Source of the DNA: Mycolicibacterium peregrinum
GTDB taxonomy: Bacteria > Actinomycetota > Actinomycetes > Mycobacteriales > Mycobacteriaceae
Assembly: GCF_002102345.1 (NCBI RefSeq)
Contig: NZ_LQPP01000013.1
Location: forward strand, 281,279-345,278
DNA length: 64,000 bases
Direction of reading: 5' to 3'
The notes under the pieces were generated by a model. The model was given only the letters and a program-made list of their open reading frames with translations, was not told where the DNA came from and did not search any database. Position 1 is the first letter of the stretch. Every line of letters begins with the position of its first letter. Positions 35,023-43,369 of this stretch are shown piece after piece. Position numbers and translations under genes: made by a program.

Positions 35023-35786
35023 TCCGCAACCCACTTGGCGTTCAGCGCGAAATCGGAAAGATACTTCGTCGAGCTCCAGCCACCGTCGACGACAATGGTC
35101 TGGCCATTGATGAAGCTGCCGCCGTCGGAGCACAGGAATGCGACGGTGGACGCGATGTCCTCGACCCGGCCGAGTCGGGTGTGCGGTGTCATCTCGGTCT
35201 GCATCTTGCGGAAGCCGGGATCGTTGAGGCGTTGTTCGACCATCGGCGTCACCGTCACCCCCGGGGCCACCGCATTGCAGCGGATGCCCTGGGCCCCGTA
35301 CTGGCAGGCGATGTGCGTGGTCAGCGCCGTCAGTCCGCCCTTGGCCGCCGAATACGCCCCGCCGCGCAGTCCGCCGACGACGGCAAAGGTGGACGTGATG
35401 TTGATGATGGCCGAACCGGGTTCCAGGTGCGGGATGACGTCGCGGGCCAGCCGGAATGGTGCGCGCAGCATGATGCCCAGGAAGTGGTCCAGAGTTTCGT
35501 CGTCGGTCTCGTGCAGGGGCTTGGGGCTGCCGACTCCGGCGTTGTTGATCAGAAAGTCGATGCGGCCCCAGCGGGACAGTGCGGCCTCGATGATTCGTTG
35601 GGGGGCGTCGTCGGCAGTCAGGTCGACGGCCAGTGTCGCGATCCGATCCGGGGCGACCCGTTCGAGTTCGGCCAGCCGTTCCTCGTCACGCCCGGTGCCG
35701 AGCACTGCCATGCCCGCCTCGGCGAGCGTGGTGGCACAGCCGAATCCGATGCCACTGCTGGCTCCGGTGACGATCGCAACCTGCAT
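35019..35786 (-). CDS. Short-chain dehydrogenase/reductase
   Basis: A 255-residue classical SDR: cofactor motif TGASSGIGFGCATTL, NNAGVGSP, catalytic Ser in INITSTFAV, Tyr-Lys in YSAAKGGL, and the closing GQTIVVDGGWSSTKYL. It would interconvert an alcohol and ketone with NAD(P)(H). It shares one base with the upstream ligase stop (TAATG on the minus strand) and four with the downstream ligase start, so the three genes are tightly coupled. In context it could oxidise a ring hydroxyl or act on a beta-hydroxyacyl-CoA. Confidence 0.88.
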   Translation of the reverse strand: MQVAIVTGASSGIGFGCATTLAEAGMAVLGTGRDEERLAELERVAPDRIATLAVDLTADDAPQRIIEAALSRWGRIDFLINNAGVGSPKPLHETDDETLDHFLGIMLRAPFRLARDVIPHLEPGSAIINITSTFAVVGGLRGGAYSAAKGGLTALTTHIACQYGAQGIRCNAVAPGVTVTPMVEQRLNDPGFRKMQTEMTPHTRLGRVEDIASTVAFLCSDGGSFINGQTIVVDGGWSSTKYLSDFALNAKWVAE

Positions 35787-37354
35787 TAGTCGTGCCCCTT
35801 CAGCGTCGCTCGGATTCGATGCTTCAACACTTTGCCCGCATCGTTCTTCGGTAGTTCATCCCAGATCTCGACGCGCTCGGGTGTTTTGAACCGGGCCAGC
35901 CCGTGTTCGGTCAGCACCCGGCCCACATCGGCCACGTCGGGGCGTTGACCGTCGGCGGTCACCAGTACCGCGCAGGCACGTTCGCCGGTGCGTTCATCGG
36001 GTAGGCCGACGACGGCTGCCTCGGTGATGCCGAGTTCACCGACCAGGATGTCCTCGACCTCTTTGGGGGAGATGTTCTCGCCGTTGCGGATGATGAGGTC
36101 TTTGGCCCGTCCGGTCACCTGCAGGTAGTCGCCGTCCACCCAGCGGCCGAGGTCCCCGGTACGGAAAAAGCCGTTCTCGTCGAAGGATTCGATCTCGTCC
36201 TCGGAGTGCAGATAGCCCCTCAGCATCTGGGGACCGCGGGCCCTGATCTCGCCGGAGACGAGCCGGACCTCGGCGATCCCCGGGCGGCCGTCGGTCTCGG
36301 CGGCGTGCTCGACGCTCCCGGGAGTCAGCGAGCCGACGGTGGTGACCGGGACCTCGGTCGAGCCGTAGACCCGGCTGACCACGGCCCGTTCGAAATACTC
36401 AGAGGCCCGCCGGATCAGTGACGGCGGTACCGCGGCGCCACCGCAGATGAACACCTTGAGATCGGGCAGCCGGGTGCCGGCCCGTTCGGCGGCTCCCAGT
36501 AGTTGTTCCAGAAATGGTGTGGCCCCGGCCATGTGGGTGCACCGGTGTTCGGTCATCAGTGCCACACCGTCGTCGGCGTTCCAGCGGTGCATCAGTACGG
36601 CGATGCTGCCGAGTAGCAGCGGGCATTCGAAGGCGTAGATGGAGCCGCCGATGTGCGCGATGGGGGAGGGCACCAGGAAGGTGTCACCTGGGTCGATCAT
36701 CCAGTGCCTGCGCAGCTGCATGATCAGCGCGTTGATCGAGTTATGGCTGTGGAGTACGCCTTTGGGTCGACCTGTGGTCCCCGAGGTGTACATGATCATG
36801 CGGATGTCATCGGGGTCGAGCGCGGGAAGCTCGCGATCCGGCACGGTCGGCAGTGTGTCGAAGGTCCGGTGCGGCCCCGGATCGCCGCGTAACACCACCA
36901 CTTCCGGTGGGGTGTCCATCTGGCTGCACACCCGGGTCAGCATTGCCGCGTAGTCGTGTTTGCCGAACTGGGCGGGGATGAAGATCGCCCGGCTCTGCGC
37001 GTCGTCGAGGATGAAGCGTAGTTCGCGGTCCCGCAGTGATGGCAGGATCGGGTTCACCACCATGCCGGCCAGCGTCGCGCCCAGGTAGATGGTCGCGGCC
37101 TCATGCCAGTTGGGCAGCATGAACGACACCACGCTGCCGGTCGGCATCCACGCCGCCAGCTGCAGCGCCAGAGCCTGTGCCCGGCGGTGTAATTCGTGGG
37201 CGGTCAGCCTGGTTTCCCCGTCGACCAGCAGCACTCGGTCGGGGTTGTCACGCGCCGCATCGGCCAGAGTGTCGGCCAGGGTGGTGGACACCCACAGTCC
37301 GCGGTCGTAGGCATCGGCCGCGTGGTACTCGTCCCATCGCACGGGAGTTCGCAC
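35786..37354 (-). CDS. Acyl-CoA ligase, AMP-forming
   Basis: A 522-residue ligase from GTG 37354. Motifs: MYTSGTTGRPKGVLHSHN, VYGSTEVPVTTVG (adenine site), GFFRTGDLGRWVDGDYLQVT, KDLIIRNGENISPKEVEDIL and LPKNDAGKVLKHRIR. It resembles ligases annotated for cyclohexane- or cyclohexene-carboxylate and related cyclic acids, but the specificity is not fixed by sequence alone. It lies six bases after the GntR regulator gene in the same operon. Two ligases in one operon suggest two CoA-activation points, for example the starting acid and a later ring-opened acid. Confidence 0.85.
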   Translation of the reverse strand: MRTPVRWDEYHAADAYDRGLWVSTTLADTLADAARDNPDRVLLVDGETRLTAHELHRRAQALALQLAAWMPTGSVVSFMLPNWHEAATIYLGATLAGMVVNPILPSLRDRELRFILDDAQSRAIFIPAQFGKHDYAAMLTRVCSQMDTPPEVVVLRGDPGPHRTFDTLPTVPDRELPALDPDDIRMIMYTSGTTGRPKGVLHSHNSINALIMQLRRHWMIDPGDTFLVPSPIAHIGGSIYAFECPLLLGSIAVLMHRWNADDGVALMTEHRCTHMAGATPFLEQLLGAAERAGTRLPDLKVFICGGAAVPPSLIRRASEYFERAVVSRVYGSTEVPVTTVGSLTPGSVEHAAETDGRPGIAEVRLVSGEIRARGPQMLRGYLHSEDEIESFDENGFFRTGDLGRWVDGDYLQVTGRAKDLIIRNGENISPKEVEDILVGELGITEAAVVGLPDERTGERACAVLVTADGQRPDVADVGRVLTEHGLARFKTPERVEIWDELPKNDAGKVLKHRIRATLKGHD

Positions 37355-37360
37355 CGCGCC

Positions 37361-38098
37361 TCAGCCCTTGACCCGGCGCATGGTCATGGCGTGCCGGAAG
37401 CGGTCCGACGGGTGGGTGTTGACCGTGACCTGGGCGATCTCTCCGTCGGAGGTGGTGTATGTCCGCTGCATCTGCAGGGCCGCGGTGCCGGCGGCGACCT
37501 TGAGGCCCGCGGCGAGTTCCGGCGAGGTGACGATCGCCGAGATCTCTTGGTGCACCTCGACGATGCTGACCCCGAACAGGTCCTCGATCAGCGGGAAGAT
37601 CGGTCCGGAGTGCCGTTGCAGCAGGCGACCGACGGCGGCGAAGCTTCGGTTGATGTAGTACTCGGTGCGGCATACCGGTGCCGCATCGCTGTCGGCTTGC
37701 CGGTAGCCGCGCACCGCCAGCCACTGTTCGCCGAGCGGGAGGCCGGTGCGCTGGGCCAGCTCGCCGTCGATCGTGACCATCGCATTGGACTCGATGGTGA
37801 ACTGCGCGCCGGTCGCGAATGCCAGCAGGTCGTTGATCGAGACCACGTCCTGTGCATAGGTATTCGCCGCGGCGCGCGGCGCCACGGTGGTTCCGGCCCG
37901 GGGCCGTGAGGTGACCAGGTTGTCGTCACGTAGCCGCCGCAGCGCTTCGCGCACGGTGTAGCGGCTGACTTCGAAGCGCTCGCAGAGTTCATGTTCGGTG
38001 GGCAACTGTGAGCCCACCGGGTACACCCCGTCGACGATCTCCTTGCGCAGCGTGCGCGCCACCTGCAGGTAACGGTGGTCGGCCGGCGTGACGGTCAT
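37361..38098 (-). CDS. GntR/HutC-family regulator with UTRA ligand domain
   Basis: A 245-residue repressor-type protein. The N-terminal winged helix (about 8-75) has the GntR signature GSQLPTEHELCERFEVSRYT and VREALRRLRDDNLV; the C-terminal UTRA-like domain (about 95-235) includes WLAVRGYRQADSD and YYINRSFAAVG. It is embedded in the minus operon (5 bases after the propeller gene, 6 before the ligase), so it is likely the local regulator of both divergent operons. The palindromes at 39743-39754 and 39838-39849 are the best operator candidates. The ligand is probably the pathway substrate or a CoA ester (inference). Confidence 0.88.
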   Translation of the reverse strand: MTVTPADHRYLQVARTLRKEIVDGVYPVGSQLPTEHELCERFEVSRYTVREALRRLRDDNLVTSRPRAGTTVAPRAAANTYAQDVVSINDLLAFATGAQFTIESNAMVTIDGELAQRTGLPLGEQWLAVRGYRQADSDAAPVCRTEYYINRSFAAVGRLLQRHSGPIFPLIEDLFGVSIVEVHQEISAIVTSPELAAGLKVAAGTAALQMQRTYTTSDGEIAQVTVNTHPSDRFRHAMTMRRVKG

Positions 38099-38103
38099 CG
38101 TGG

Positions 38104-39717
38104 TCAGGCCCTGCGCAGCGCCAGCACGCTGCCGTCGCCGTCGCCCGAGATGTACAGGGTCCCATCGGGTCCCGCGGTGATCCCGGCGAACGGGCCCTGC
38201 GGACCGGAGAACGGGGGCATGCCTTTGAGCGGTTTGGGGGTCACCCCGGGTGGCGGGCCGACCGGTAGTCCCGCGGCGATGACGGTGCGGGCAGCATTGT
38301 CCAGGTCATATTCGACAACCTCTTTGCTGCCGGAATCGACGATGTAGAGAGCGCCGTCCTGCACGAGAATGCCGTGCGGCGTGTGCAATCCGTCGACGAG
38401 AACAGTGGAGCCCCCGCTGCCACCCGGGCCATCGACACGAATGATGGCACCGGCCACCGAAACCAACGGTGCCCCGTCCGGTCCGATCACCACACCGACC
38501 GGGGTGTCCAGCCCCGAAGCCAACACAGTCACGGAGCCGTCGCGCACGGAGAGCAACCGGCCGGCGCCCTGTTCGACCACCAGCACGGACCCGTCCGGCG
38601 CCAACACCACACCATAGGGTTGGTCGATGCCACTGGCGAGAACCTGGCTGACCTGGTCCTCGGCCCCTGCTGGGCGGAACCGAGCCACGGTGTCGGCGGC
38701 GGTGGTGACGATGAATTCACCAGGGCCCGAGGCGATCACCCCACGAAGGAAGCCCGGGTAGCCCGGTGAGAACAGCATCGCGACCGTCTGCAGATCCCCG
38801 TCGGGACCGACCCGGTAGAAGTAGGTGCCGTCGGCCACGTACAACCCGCCGTCGGCCCCGACGGTCAGATCCAGCGGCCAGTTCAACCCGCCCGGTAGCA
38901 GGGCCTGAGCGCCGCCGCTGGACAAGATCTCGGTGATCTCACCGGTGAAGTTGGAGACGAACAACCGACCGTCGACAAAGGTGCAGTTGTCCAGACCGGG
39001 ATTCAATTGGGCCAGCAGCGTCTGTTCGCCGCTGCGGGGATCGATGCGTAGTACCTGTCCGCTGGCCACCTGGGTGGAGACGATGTGGCCGTCGGCGTCG
39101 AACTTGACCGAGTCCGGTACCCCGAGCCCGCCGGCCACCACCTGGGGCTCGCCGCCGTTGGGGTCAATGCGCCAGATCTCGTTGGCGCCCATCACCGGGA
39201 AGTACAGCAGCCCGTCGGGGCCGACCTCCATGGCGTTGGGGGAGGGCACGTCCTCCAGCAGGATCCGCGGGGCGCCGCCGGCGAGGTCGAACTCCATGAG
39301 CCGGCCGCCTTCGCGGCACTCGCCCACGAACAGCCGCCCCTGATGGAAGGTGATGCCGTTGGCCGAGGGGACGTCGTCACGCAACACGCGCGTGGTGCCG
39401 TCGGCCGTGCGCACGCTGACCCGGCCATCCATCACCTCGGTGGCATAGAGGTTGCCGTCGGCGTCGAATGCCACGTCGTCGGGGGCGATGATGTCGCCGC
39501 CCTTGGCGCTCACGGTTTCCAGGCGCCCGGTGGCCAGGTCGAGGGCGCTGATCTGGCTGCCGGTCACCTGGGCGACGTAGATGCGGCCGTCCGGGCCCGT
39601 GCGCAGGCCGTTCGCGCCGAACAACCGGCTCGGGGCGGTGACCTGCTCCAACGCCCAGCTCCCGGCGGCTGTCGGGTTTGCGGCATATCTCGCATCAGAT
39701 ACCAAAGGCGCGCTCAT
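38104..39717 (-). CDS. SMP-30/gluconolactonase-like beta-propeller protein
   Basis: A 537-residue protein made of repeated propeller blades, each with the form GPDGxLYxxD or DADGNLYATEV (for example LRTGPDGRIYVAQVTGSQIS, VGADGGLYVADGTYF, LAPDGSVLVVEQGAG, TAGPDGTLYISGDGDG). This pattern fits SMP-30/gluconolactonase or virginiamycin B lyase-type propellers. Next to a Baeyer-Villiger monooxygenase, a lactone hydrolase role is attractive, but no metal-site motif is certain. ATG at 39717 is preferred over TTG at 39735; the ribosome site is poor for both. No signal peptide is seen. First gene of the minus operon. Confidence 0.75.
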   Translation of the reverse strand: MSAPLVSDARYAANPTAAGSWALEQVTAPSRLFGANGLRTGPDGRIYVAQVTGSQISALDLATGRLETVSAKGGDIIAPDDVAFDADGNLYATEVMDGRVSVRTADGTTRVLRDDVPSANGITFHQGRLFVGECREGGRLMEFDLAGGAPRILLEDVPSPNAMEVGPDGLLYFPVMGANEIWRIDPNGGEPQVVAGGLGVPDSVKFDADGHIVSTQVASGQVLRIDPRSGEQTLLAQLNPGLDNCTFVDGRLFVSNFTGEITEILSSGGAQALLPGGLNWPLDLTVGADGGLYVADGTYFYRVGPDGDLQTVAMLFSPGYPGFLRGVIASGPGEFIVTTAADTVARFRPAGAEDQVSQVLASGIDQPYGVVLAPDGSVLVVEQGAGRLLSVRDGSVTVLASGLDTPVGVVIGPDGAPLVSVAGAIIRVDGPGGSGGSTVLVDGLHTPHGILVQDGALYIVDSGSKEVVEYDLDNAARTVIAAGLPVGPPPGVTPKPLKGMPPFSGPQGPFAGITAGPDGTLYISGDGDGSVLALRRA

Positions 39718-39742
39718 GACCTCGGACGTTAGCAACTCCTTG

Positions 39743-39754
39743 TAGTCCAGACAA
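39743..39754. promoter_or_regulatory. Operator candidate, copy 1 in the divergent promoter
   Basis: TAGTCCAGACAA matches TTGTCCGGACAA (39838-39849) at 10 of 12 positions. It lies 26 bases upstream of the propeller gene start, suited to repress the minus operon. Confidence 0.5.
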
Positions 39755-39781
39755 TAGCCGAACTAGTGCTCAGATCCGCCC

Positions 39782-39810
39782 TTGACGGTGCATAAGTGCT
39801 GGGGAATAGT
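39782..39810 (+). promoter_or_regulatory. Candidate promoter of the plus-strand catabolic operon
   Basis: TTGACG (39782-39787), 17-base spacer and AATAGT (39805-39810). A transcript starting near 39817 would carry the palindrome 39838-39849 just downstream of its start, a good repressor position. AAGGG (39859-39863) then precedes the ATG at 39871. Confidence 0.4.
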
Positions 39811-39837
39811 GTTCTCCAATATGAAGATCGCAATATG

Positions 39838-39849
39838 TTGTCCGGACAA
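39838..39849. promoter_or_regulatory. Operator candidate, copy 2: perfect 12-base palindrome
   Basis: TTGTCCGGACAA is perfectly symmetric and lies 21 bases before the SDR start. Likely bound by the GntR-family protein encoded at 37361-38098, judged from position and symmetry only. Confidence 0.6.
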
Positions 39850-39870
39850 TTAAGCCGATAAGGGTTGCGA

Positions 39871-40716
39871 ATGGACAGTTCCCTGAGCCTGGACGGCCGG
39901 GTCGTGGTGGTGTCGGGCGCCGGTGGTGGCGGCATCGGCACCACCGTCACGCGGATGGCGGCGGAGGCCGGGGCCACGGTCGTCGCGGTGAGCCGGTCAC
40001 AGGACAACCTCGACACCCACGTCGCGCCGCTCGCGGACAAGGGTCTGAACGTGGTGACGGTGGCGGCTGACGCGTCGACGGACGAGGGCATCGCCACCGT
40101 GCTCGACGCGGCGCGGTCCGCTGACGGGACGCTGTACGGGTTGGTCAATGTCGCCGGCGGTGCGGCCCCGTCCACCTGGATGCCGGCCACTCGGGTGTCG
40201 CGGGCCGACTGGCGCGAATTGTTCACCGCGAACCTCGAAACCATGTTCTTCATGAGCCAGGCTGTGGCCGCAGAAATCCGGGCCCAGGGCAGCCCGGGCT
40301 CGATCGTGTCGGTGTCCTCGATCAGCGGGATGAACACGGCGCCGTATCACGTCGCCTACGGCACGGCGAAGGCTGCGATCGTGGCGGCCACCCGAACCAT
40401 GGCCGCAGAGCTTGCCGCCGAAGGCATCCGGGTCAACGCCGTCGCGCCCGGGGTCACCGAAACCGCCGCCTCGGCAACCTATGTCGACGCCGACCCCGAG
40501 CGAGACCAGCGGGCGATCGCGATGGGCCGGCGCGGTACTCCCGAGGAACAGGCCGGGGTCATCCTGTTCCTGCTCTCGGATCTTTCGAGCTACATCACCG
40601 GCCAGACCATCCTGGTCGACGGTGGACTCAACCTGCGCTGGACCCATCTCGGCGGCGACAACACGTCACTGTTCCTCAAAGACGAATCCTTCCGCGAAGC
40701 CATCAGGAGGATCTAA
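39871..40716 (+). CDS. Short-chain dehydrogenase/reductase, first gene of the plus operon
   Basis: A 281-residue classical SDR. Cofactor loop VVVSGAGGGGIGTTVTRMAA (glycine-rich, longer than usual), GLVNVAGGAAPS in place of the common NNAG, catalytic Ser in VSVSSISGMN, Tyr-Lys in YGTAKAAIV, and GQTILVDGGLNLRW. ATG at 39871 has AAGGG upstream; TTG at 39865 is possible. Its stop shares a base with the Rieske oxygenase start (TAATG at 40714-40718), so the two products are likely made together; it may oxidise the alcohol formed by the oxygenase. Confidence 0.87.
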   Translation: MDSSLSLDGRVVVVSGAGGGGIGTTVTRMAAEAGATVVAVSRSQDNLDTHVAPLADKGLNVVTVAADASTDEGIATVLDAARSADGTLYGLVNVAGGAAPSTWMPATRVSRADWRELFTANLETMFFMSQAVAAEIRAQGSPGSIVSVSSISGMNTAPYHVAYGTAKAAIVAATRTMAAELAAEGIRVNAVAPGVTETAASATYVDADPERDQRAIAMGRRGTPEEQAGVILFLLSDLSSYITGQTILVDGGLNLRWTHLGGDNTSLFLKDESFREAIRRI

Positions 40717-42131
40717 TGGCCCACACCGAATCCGATCTCGACGCCGCGATGGAGGTCGACGCGGCACCGGACGACTCGACCGGAGTCATCGCCGAGGACC
40801 TGTCTGCGCCGACGACCATCCCGGTCGAGGCCTATATCTCGCCGGATTACGCACGCGCTGAACGGGATCGACTGTGGCGAAAGGTGTGGCAGCAGGTAGG
40901 CCGGGTCGAGGAGATTCCCGAGGTCGGTAGTTACCTCACGTACGACATCCTCGACGACTCGATCATCGTGGTGCGCACAGGCACGAATACCTTTGCCGCG
41001 CATCACAACGTCTGCATGCACCGCGGCCGCAAGCTGATCGACAACCCGGAGGGGGCCAAGAACGCCACCGGTCGGGCCCGGAAGTCCTTCGTCTGCGGAT
41101 TCCACGGCTGGACCTACGGTCTCGACGGAGCCTGCGCCCACATTCGCGAACAGGACGACTGGCAGGGCAAGCTCACTTCGCGTAACACGCACCTGGCGCC
41201 TGTGCAGGTGGACACCTGGGGCGGATGGCTGTTCATCAACATGGACCCGCACTGTGAGCCGTTGATCGACTACCTGTACCCGGCGGCGAAGATCCTCGAC
41301 CCGTTCGGCCTGGAGAACATGCGCTACAAGTGGCGCAAGTGGTTGTACTTCGACTGCAACTGGAAGGTCGCGATGGAGGCCTTCAACGAGACCTATCACG
41401 TGTTCACCACGCACCCGGAGTTCAACCAGTTCGGCGAGTTCAAGGGTTGGGCGAAGGCGCAGGGCAAGCACAGCAATATCGGCTACGACGCGCCCAAAGG
41501 TATGGACGAGACCAAGTCCAAAATCCGCCTGGGCACCGGCGATCCGCGCATCTCCACCGCCGAGATGCAGGTCTACACGATGGAAGAGACCAACGCGACG
41601 ACGACGCAGACCCTGGTGAACGCCGCCAAACGACTGGTCGACGAACTGCCCGAGGGCACCCCCGCCGACGAGGTGCTGCAGCACTGGCTGGCCTCGGCTC
41701 GCCGCGATGACGAGGCACGTGGCGTGATCTGGCCGACCATCCCGCCGGACATCCTGGGGCAGAGCGGCACGGCATGGCAGATCTTCCCGAACTTCCAAGT
41801 AGGCCAGGGTCTGACCAGCGCGCTGTGCTACAGCGCGCGCCCCGATCCGAGCTACAACCCGGACAAGTGCATCTTCGAGGTCGCAGTCTTCGAGCTGTAC
41901 CCCAAAGGGGAAGAGCCGCAGACCGAATGGGCCTACACCCCGAAGGACTCACCGAACTGGCTGTCGGTGCTACCGCAGGATTTCTCGAACATGGCGGCGG
42001 TGCAACAGGGGATGAAGTCGGCAGGTTTCCCGGGAACTCTGCCGAATCCCTACCGCGAACGCAGCACGGTCAACCTGCACTACCAACTTTCCAAGTACAT
42101 GGGCACCGGAGAACCCCAAGACATCCAGTGA
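40716..42131 (+). CDS. Rieske non-heme iron oxygenase, alpha subunit
   Basis: A 471-residue ring-hydroxylating oxygenase subunit. Rieske cluster ligands are Cys100-x-His102 and Cys127-x2-His130 (CMHRG and CGFHGWTYGLDG). The mononuclear iron site is in NETYHVFTTHPEF, with His228 and His233; residue 225, where many members have the bridging Asp, is Glu. The protein hydroxylates an unactivated ring or side chain using electrons from a ferredoxin and reductase, neither of which is encoded in this block. No beta subunit follows, so it is of the alpha-only type. A family A palindrome lies directly after the stop. Confidence 0.9.
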   Translation: MAHTESDLDAAMEVDAAPDDSTGVIAEDLSAPTTIPVEAYISPDYARAERDRLWRKVWQQVGRVEEIPEVGSYLTYDILDDSIIVVRTGTNTFAAHHNVCMHRGRKLIDNPEGAKNATGRARKSFVCGFHGWTYGLDGACAHIREQDDWQGKLTSRNTHLAPVQVDTWGGWLFINMDPHCEPLIDYLYPAAKILDPFGLENMRYKWRKWLYFDCNWKVAMEAFNETYHVFTTHPEFNQFGEFKGWAKAQGKHSNIGYDAPKGMDETKSKIRLGTGDPRISTAEMQVYTMEETNATTTQTLVNAAKRLVDELPEGTPADEVLQHWLASARRDDEARGVIWPTIPPDILGQSGTAWQIFPNFQVGQGLTSALCYSARPDPSYNPDKCIFEVAVFELYPKGEEPQTEWAYTPKDSPNWLSVLPQDFSNMAAVQQGMKSAGFPGTLPNPYRERSTVNLHYQLSKYMGTGEPQDIQ

Positions 42132-42178
42132 TTTCGGTGCATCCAGTAACGCTCAGCGTTACCAGACGCACCCAAATC
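42130..42178. repeat. Intergenic palindrome, family A, copy 2
   Basis: GATTTCGGTGC (42130-42140) faces GCACCCAAATC (42168-42178) with one C-C mismatch; in the centre GTAACGCT and AGCGTTAC pair perfectly around one base. It shares sequence and the same mismatch with copy 1 at 25682-25736. It lies inside the plus operon between the Rieske gene and the LLM gene. Confidence 0.75.
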
Positions 42179-42196
42179 GCCGAGTAAGGAGACGCA

Positions 42197-43369
42197 ATGA
42201 AAGTAAATTTGGGTACCGGGGCGCAGAACTCCCACGACTGGGAGCGCGTGCTCGCCGGTGACTTCAGCACCCCGCCGGCCACGCCGGACTACAAGTGCGT
42301 GCAGGCCGCGCTGGCCCTGGGCGATCTCGCCGAGCCGCTCGGTTTCGACGGGATCTGGTTTCCCGAACATCACGGCACGCCATATGGCATGACGCCAAAC
42401 CCCATTCAGGCCCTGACCTACTTCGCCGGACGCACCGAGCGGGTCAGCCTGGGCACGTTCGTGGCGGTCGTGCCGTGGTGGAACCCGATCCGGTTGGCCA
42501 CCCAGATCGCCTACCTCGACATCGTCTCCAACGGTCGCTACACCACGATCGGTCTGGGCAGAGGGGTGTCGAAGGGGGAGTTCGCCGCGGTCGGTGTGCC
42601 GCGTGAGGAGAGCCGCGACCGCTTCAACGAGACGCTGGACATCCTCAAGCTGGCGTTCTCCGGCGAGCGGTTCTCCTACGAGGGCAAGATCTTTTCCTTC
42701 CCAGAGATGTCGTTGCGGCCCGAGCCGATCAGCACCGACCTGTTCGACCGCATCTACAGCTCGTCCTCGACGGCCGAGTCCCTGGAGATCCTGTCCCGGC
42801 GCGGCATGGTCCCGCTGTTCGTCGGCAACAAGCCGATCACCGACGCCGGCGAAGAAGTGCGCAAGGTCAACACTTTCCGTGCCGAGGAGGGCCTGGGGCC
42901 CTGCCAGCCGAAGAACGTGATGTTCATGTACTGCGTGGGCTCCGAAGACGAGGTTGCACAAACGGAAGAGTGGATCTGGACCGCCAACCGGGATGTCAAC
43001 GTGCACTACGGTTTTGCCGACGCGTCGAACTTCAAGGGCGTCAAGGGTTATGAGGCCTACGCCGCCCGTGAGGCCAGCGCGACAGCCGTCCTGGCCTCCG
43101 AGGTGGGCAACCAGAAGAAGGGCGGCCCGCCCGGATACCACGCGTCCAACCTGCTGATCGGCACCCCCGAGACGGTGTTCGAGAAGCTCAAGGCCGCTCA
43201 GGAGGCCTGCTCGTTCTGCGAGGTCACCATCGTTCCGCAGTTCGGCACCATGCCGTACGAGAAGGCGATGGAGTCGACCAAGCTGTTCGCGGCCGAGGTG
43301 CTGCCCGCGGTGCACGATATGCCTGCCCCACTGCACGCCGCCGCGCTGCCGGAGAAGGCCAACGCATGA
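42197..43369 (+). CDS. LLM-class (luciferase-like) flavin-dependent oxidoreductase
   Basis: A 390-residue TIM-barrel flavoprotein of the bacterial luciferase-like group, using FMNH2 or F420H2. Typical stretches are LGFDGIWFPEHHGTPYG, RVSLGTFVAVVPWWNPIRLA, GRYTTIGLGRGVSKGEFAAV and REESRDRFNETLDILKLAF. The reaction is unknown; monooxygenation or reduction of a pathway intermediate is likely. AAGGAG at 42186-42191 gives a strong ribosome site, which fits a re-start after the intervening palindrome. The stop overlaps the next start in ATGA. Mycobacteria make F420, so an F420-dependent reaction is as likely as FMN. Confidence 0.83.
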   Translation: MKVNLGTGAQNSHDWERVLAGDFSTPPATPDYKCVQAALALGDLAEPLGFDGIWFPEHHGTPYGMTPNPIQALTYFAGRTERVSLGTFVAVVPWWNPIRLATQIAYLDIVSNGRYTTIGLGRGVSKGEFAAVGVPREESRDRFNETLDILKLAFSGERFSYEGKIFSFPEMSLRPEPISTDLFDRIYSSSSTAESLEILSRRGMVPLFVGNKPITDAGEEVRKVNTFRAEEGLGPCQPKNVMFMYCVGSEDEVAQTEEWIWTANRDVNVHYGFADASNFKGVKGYEAYAAREASATAVLASEVGNQKKGGPPGYHASNLLIGTPETVFEKLKAAQEACSFCEVTIVPQFGTMPYEKAMESTKLFAAEVLPAVHDMPAPLHAAALPEKANA

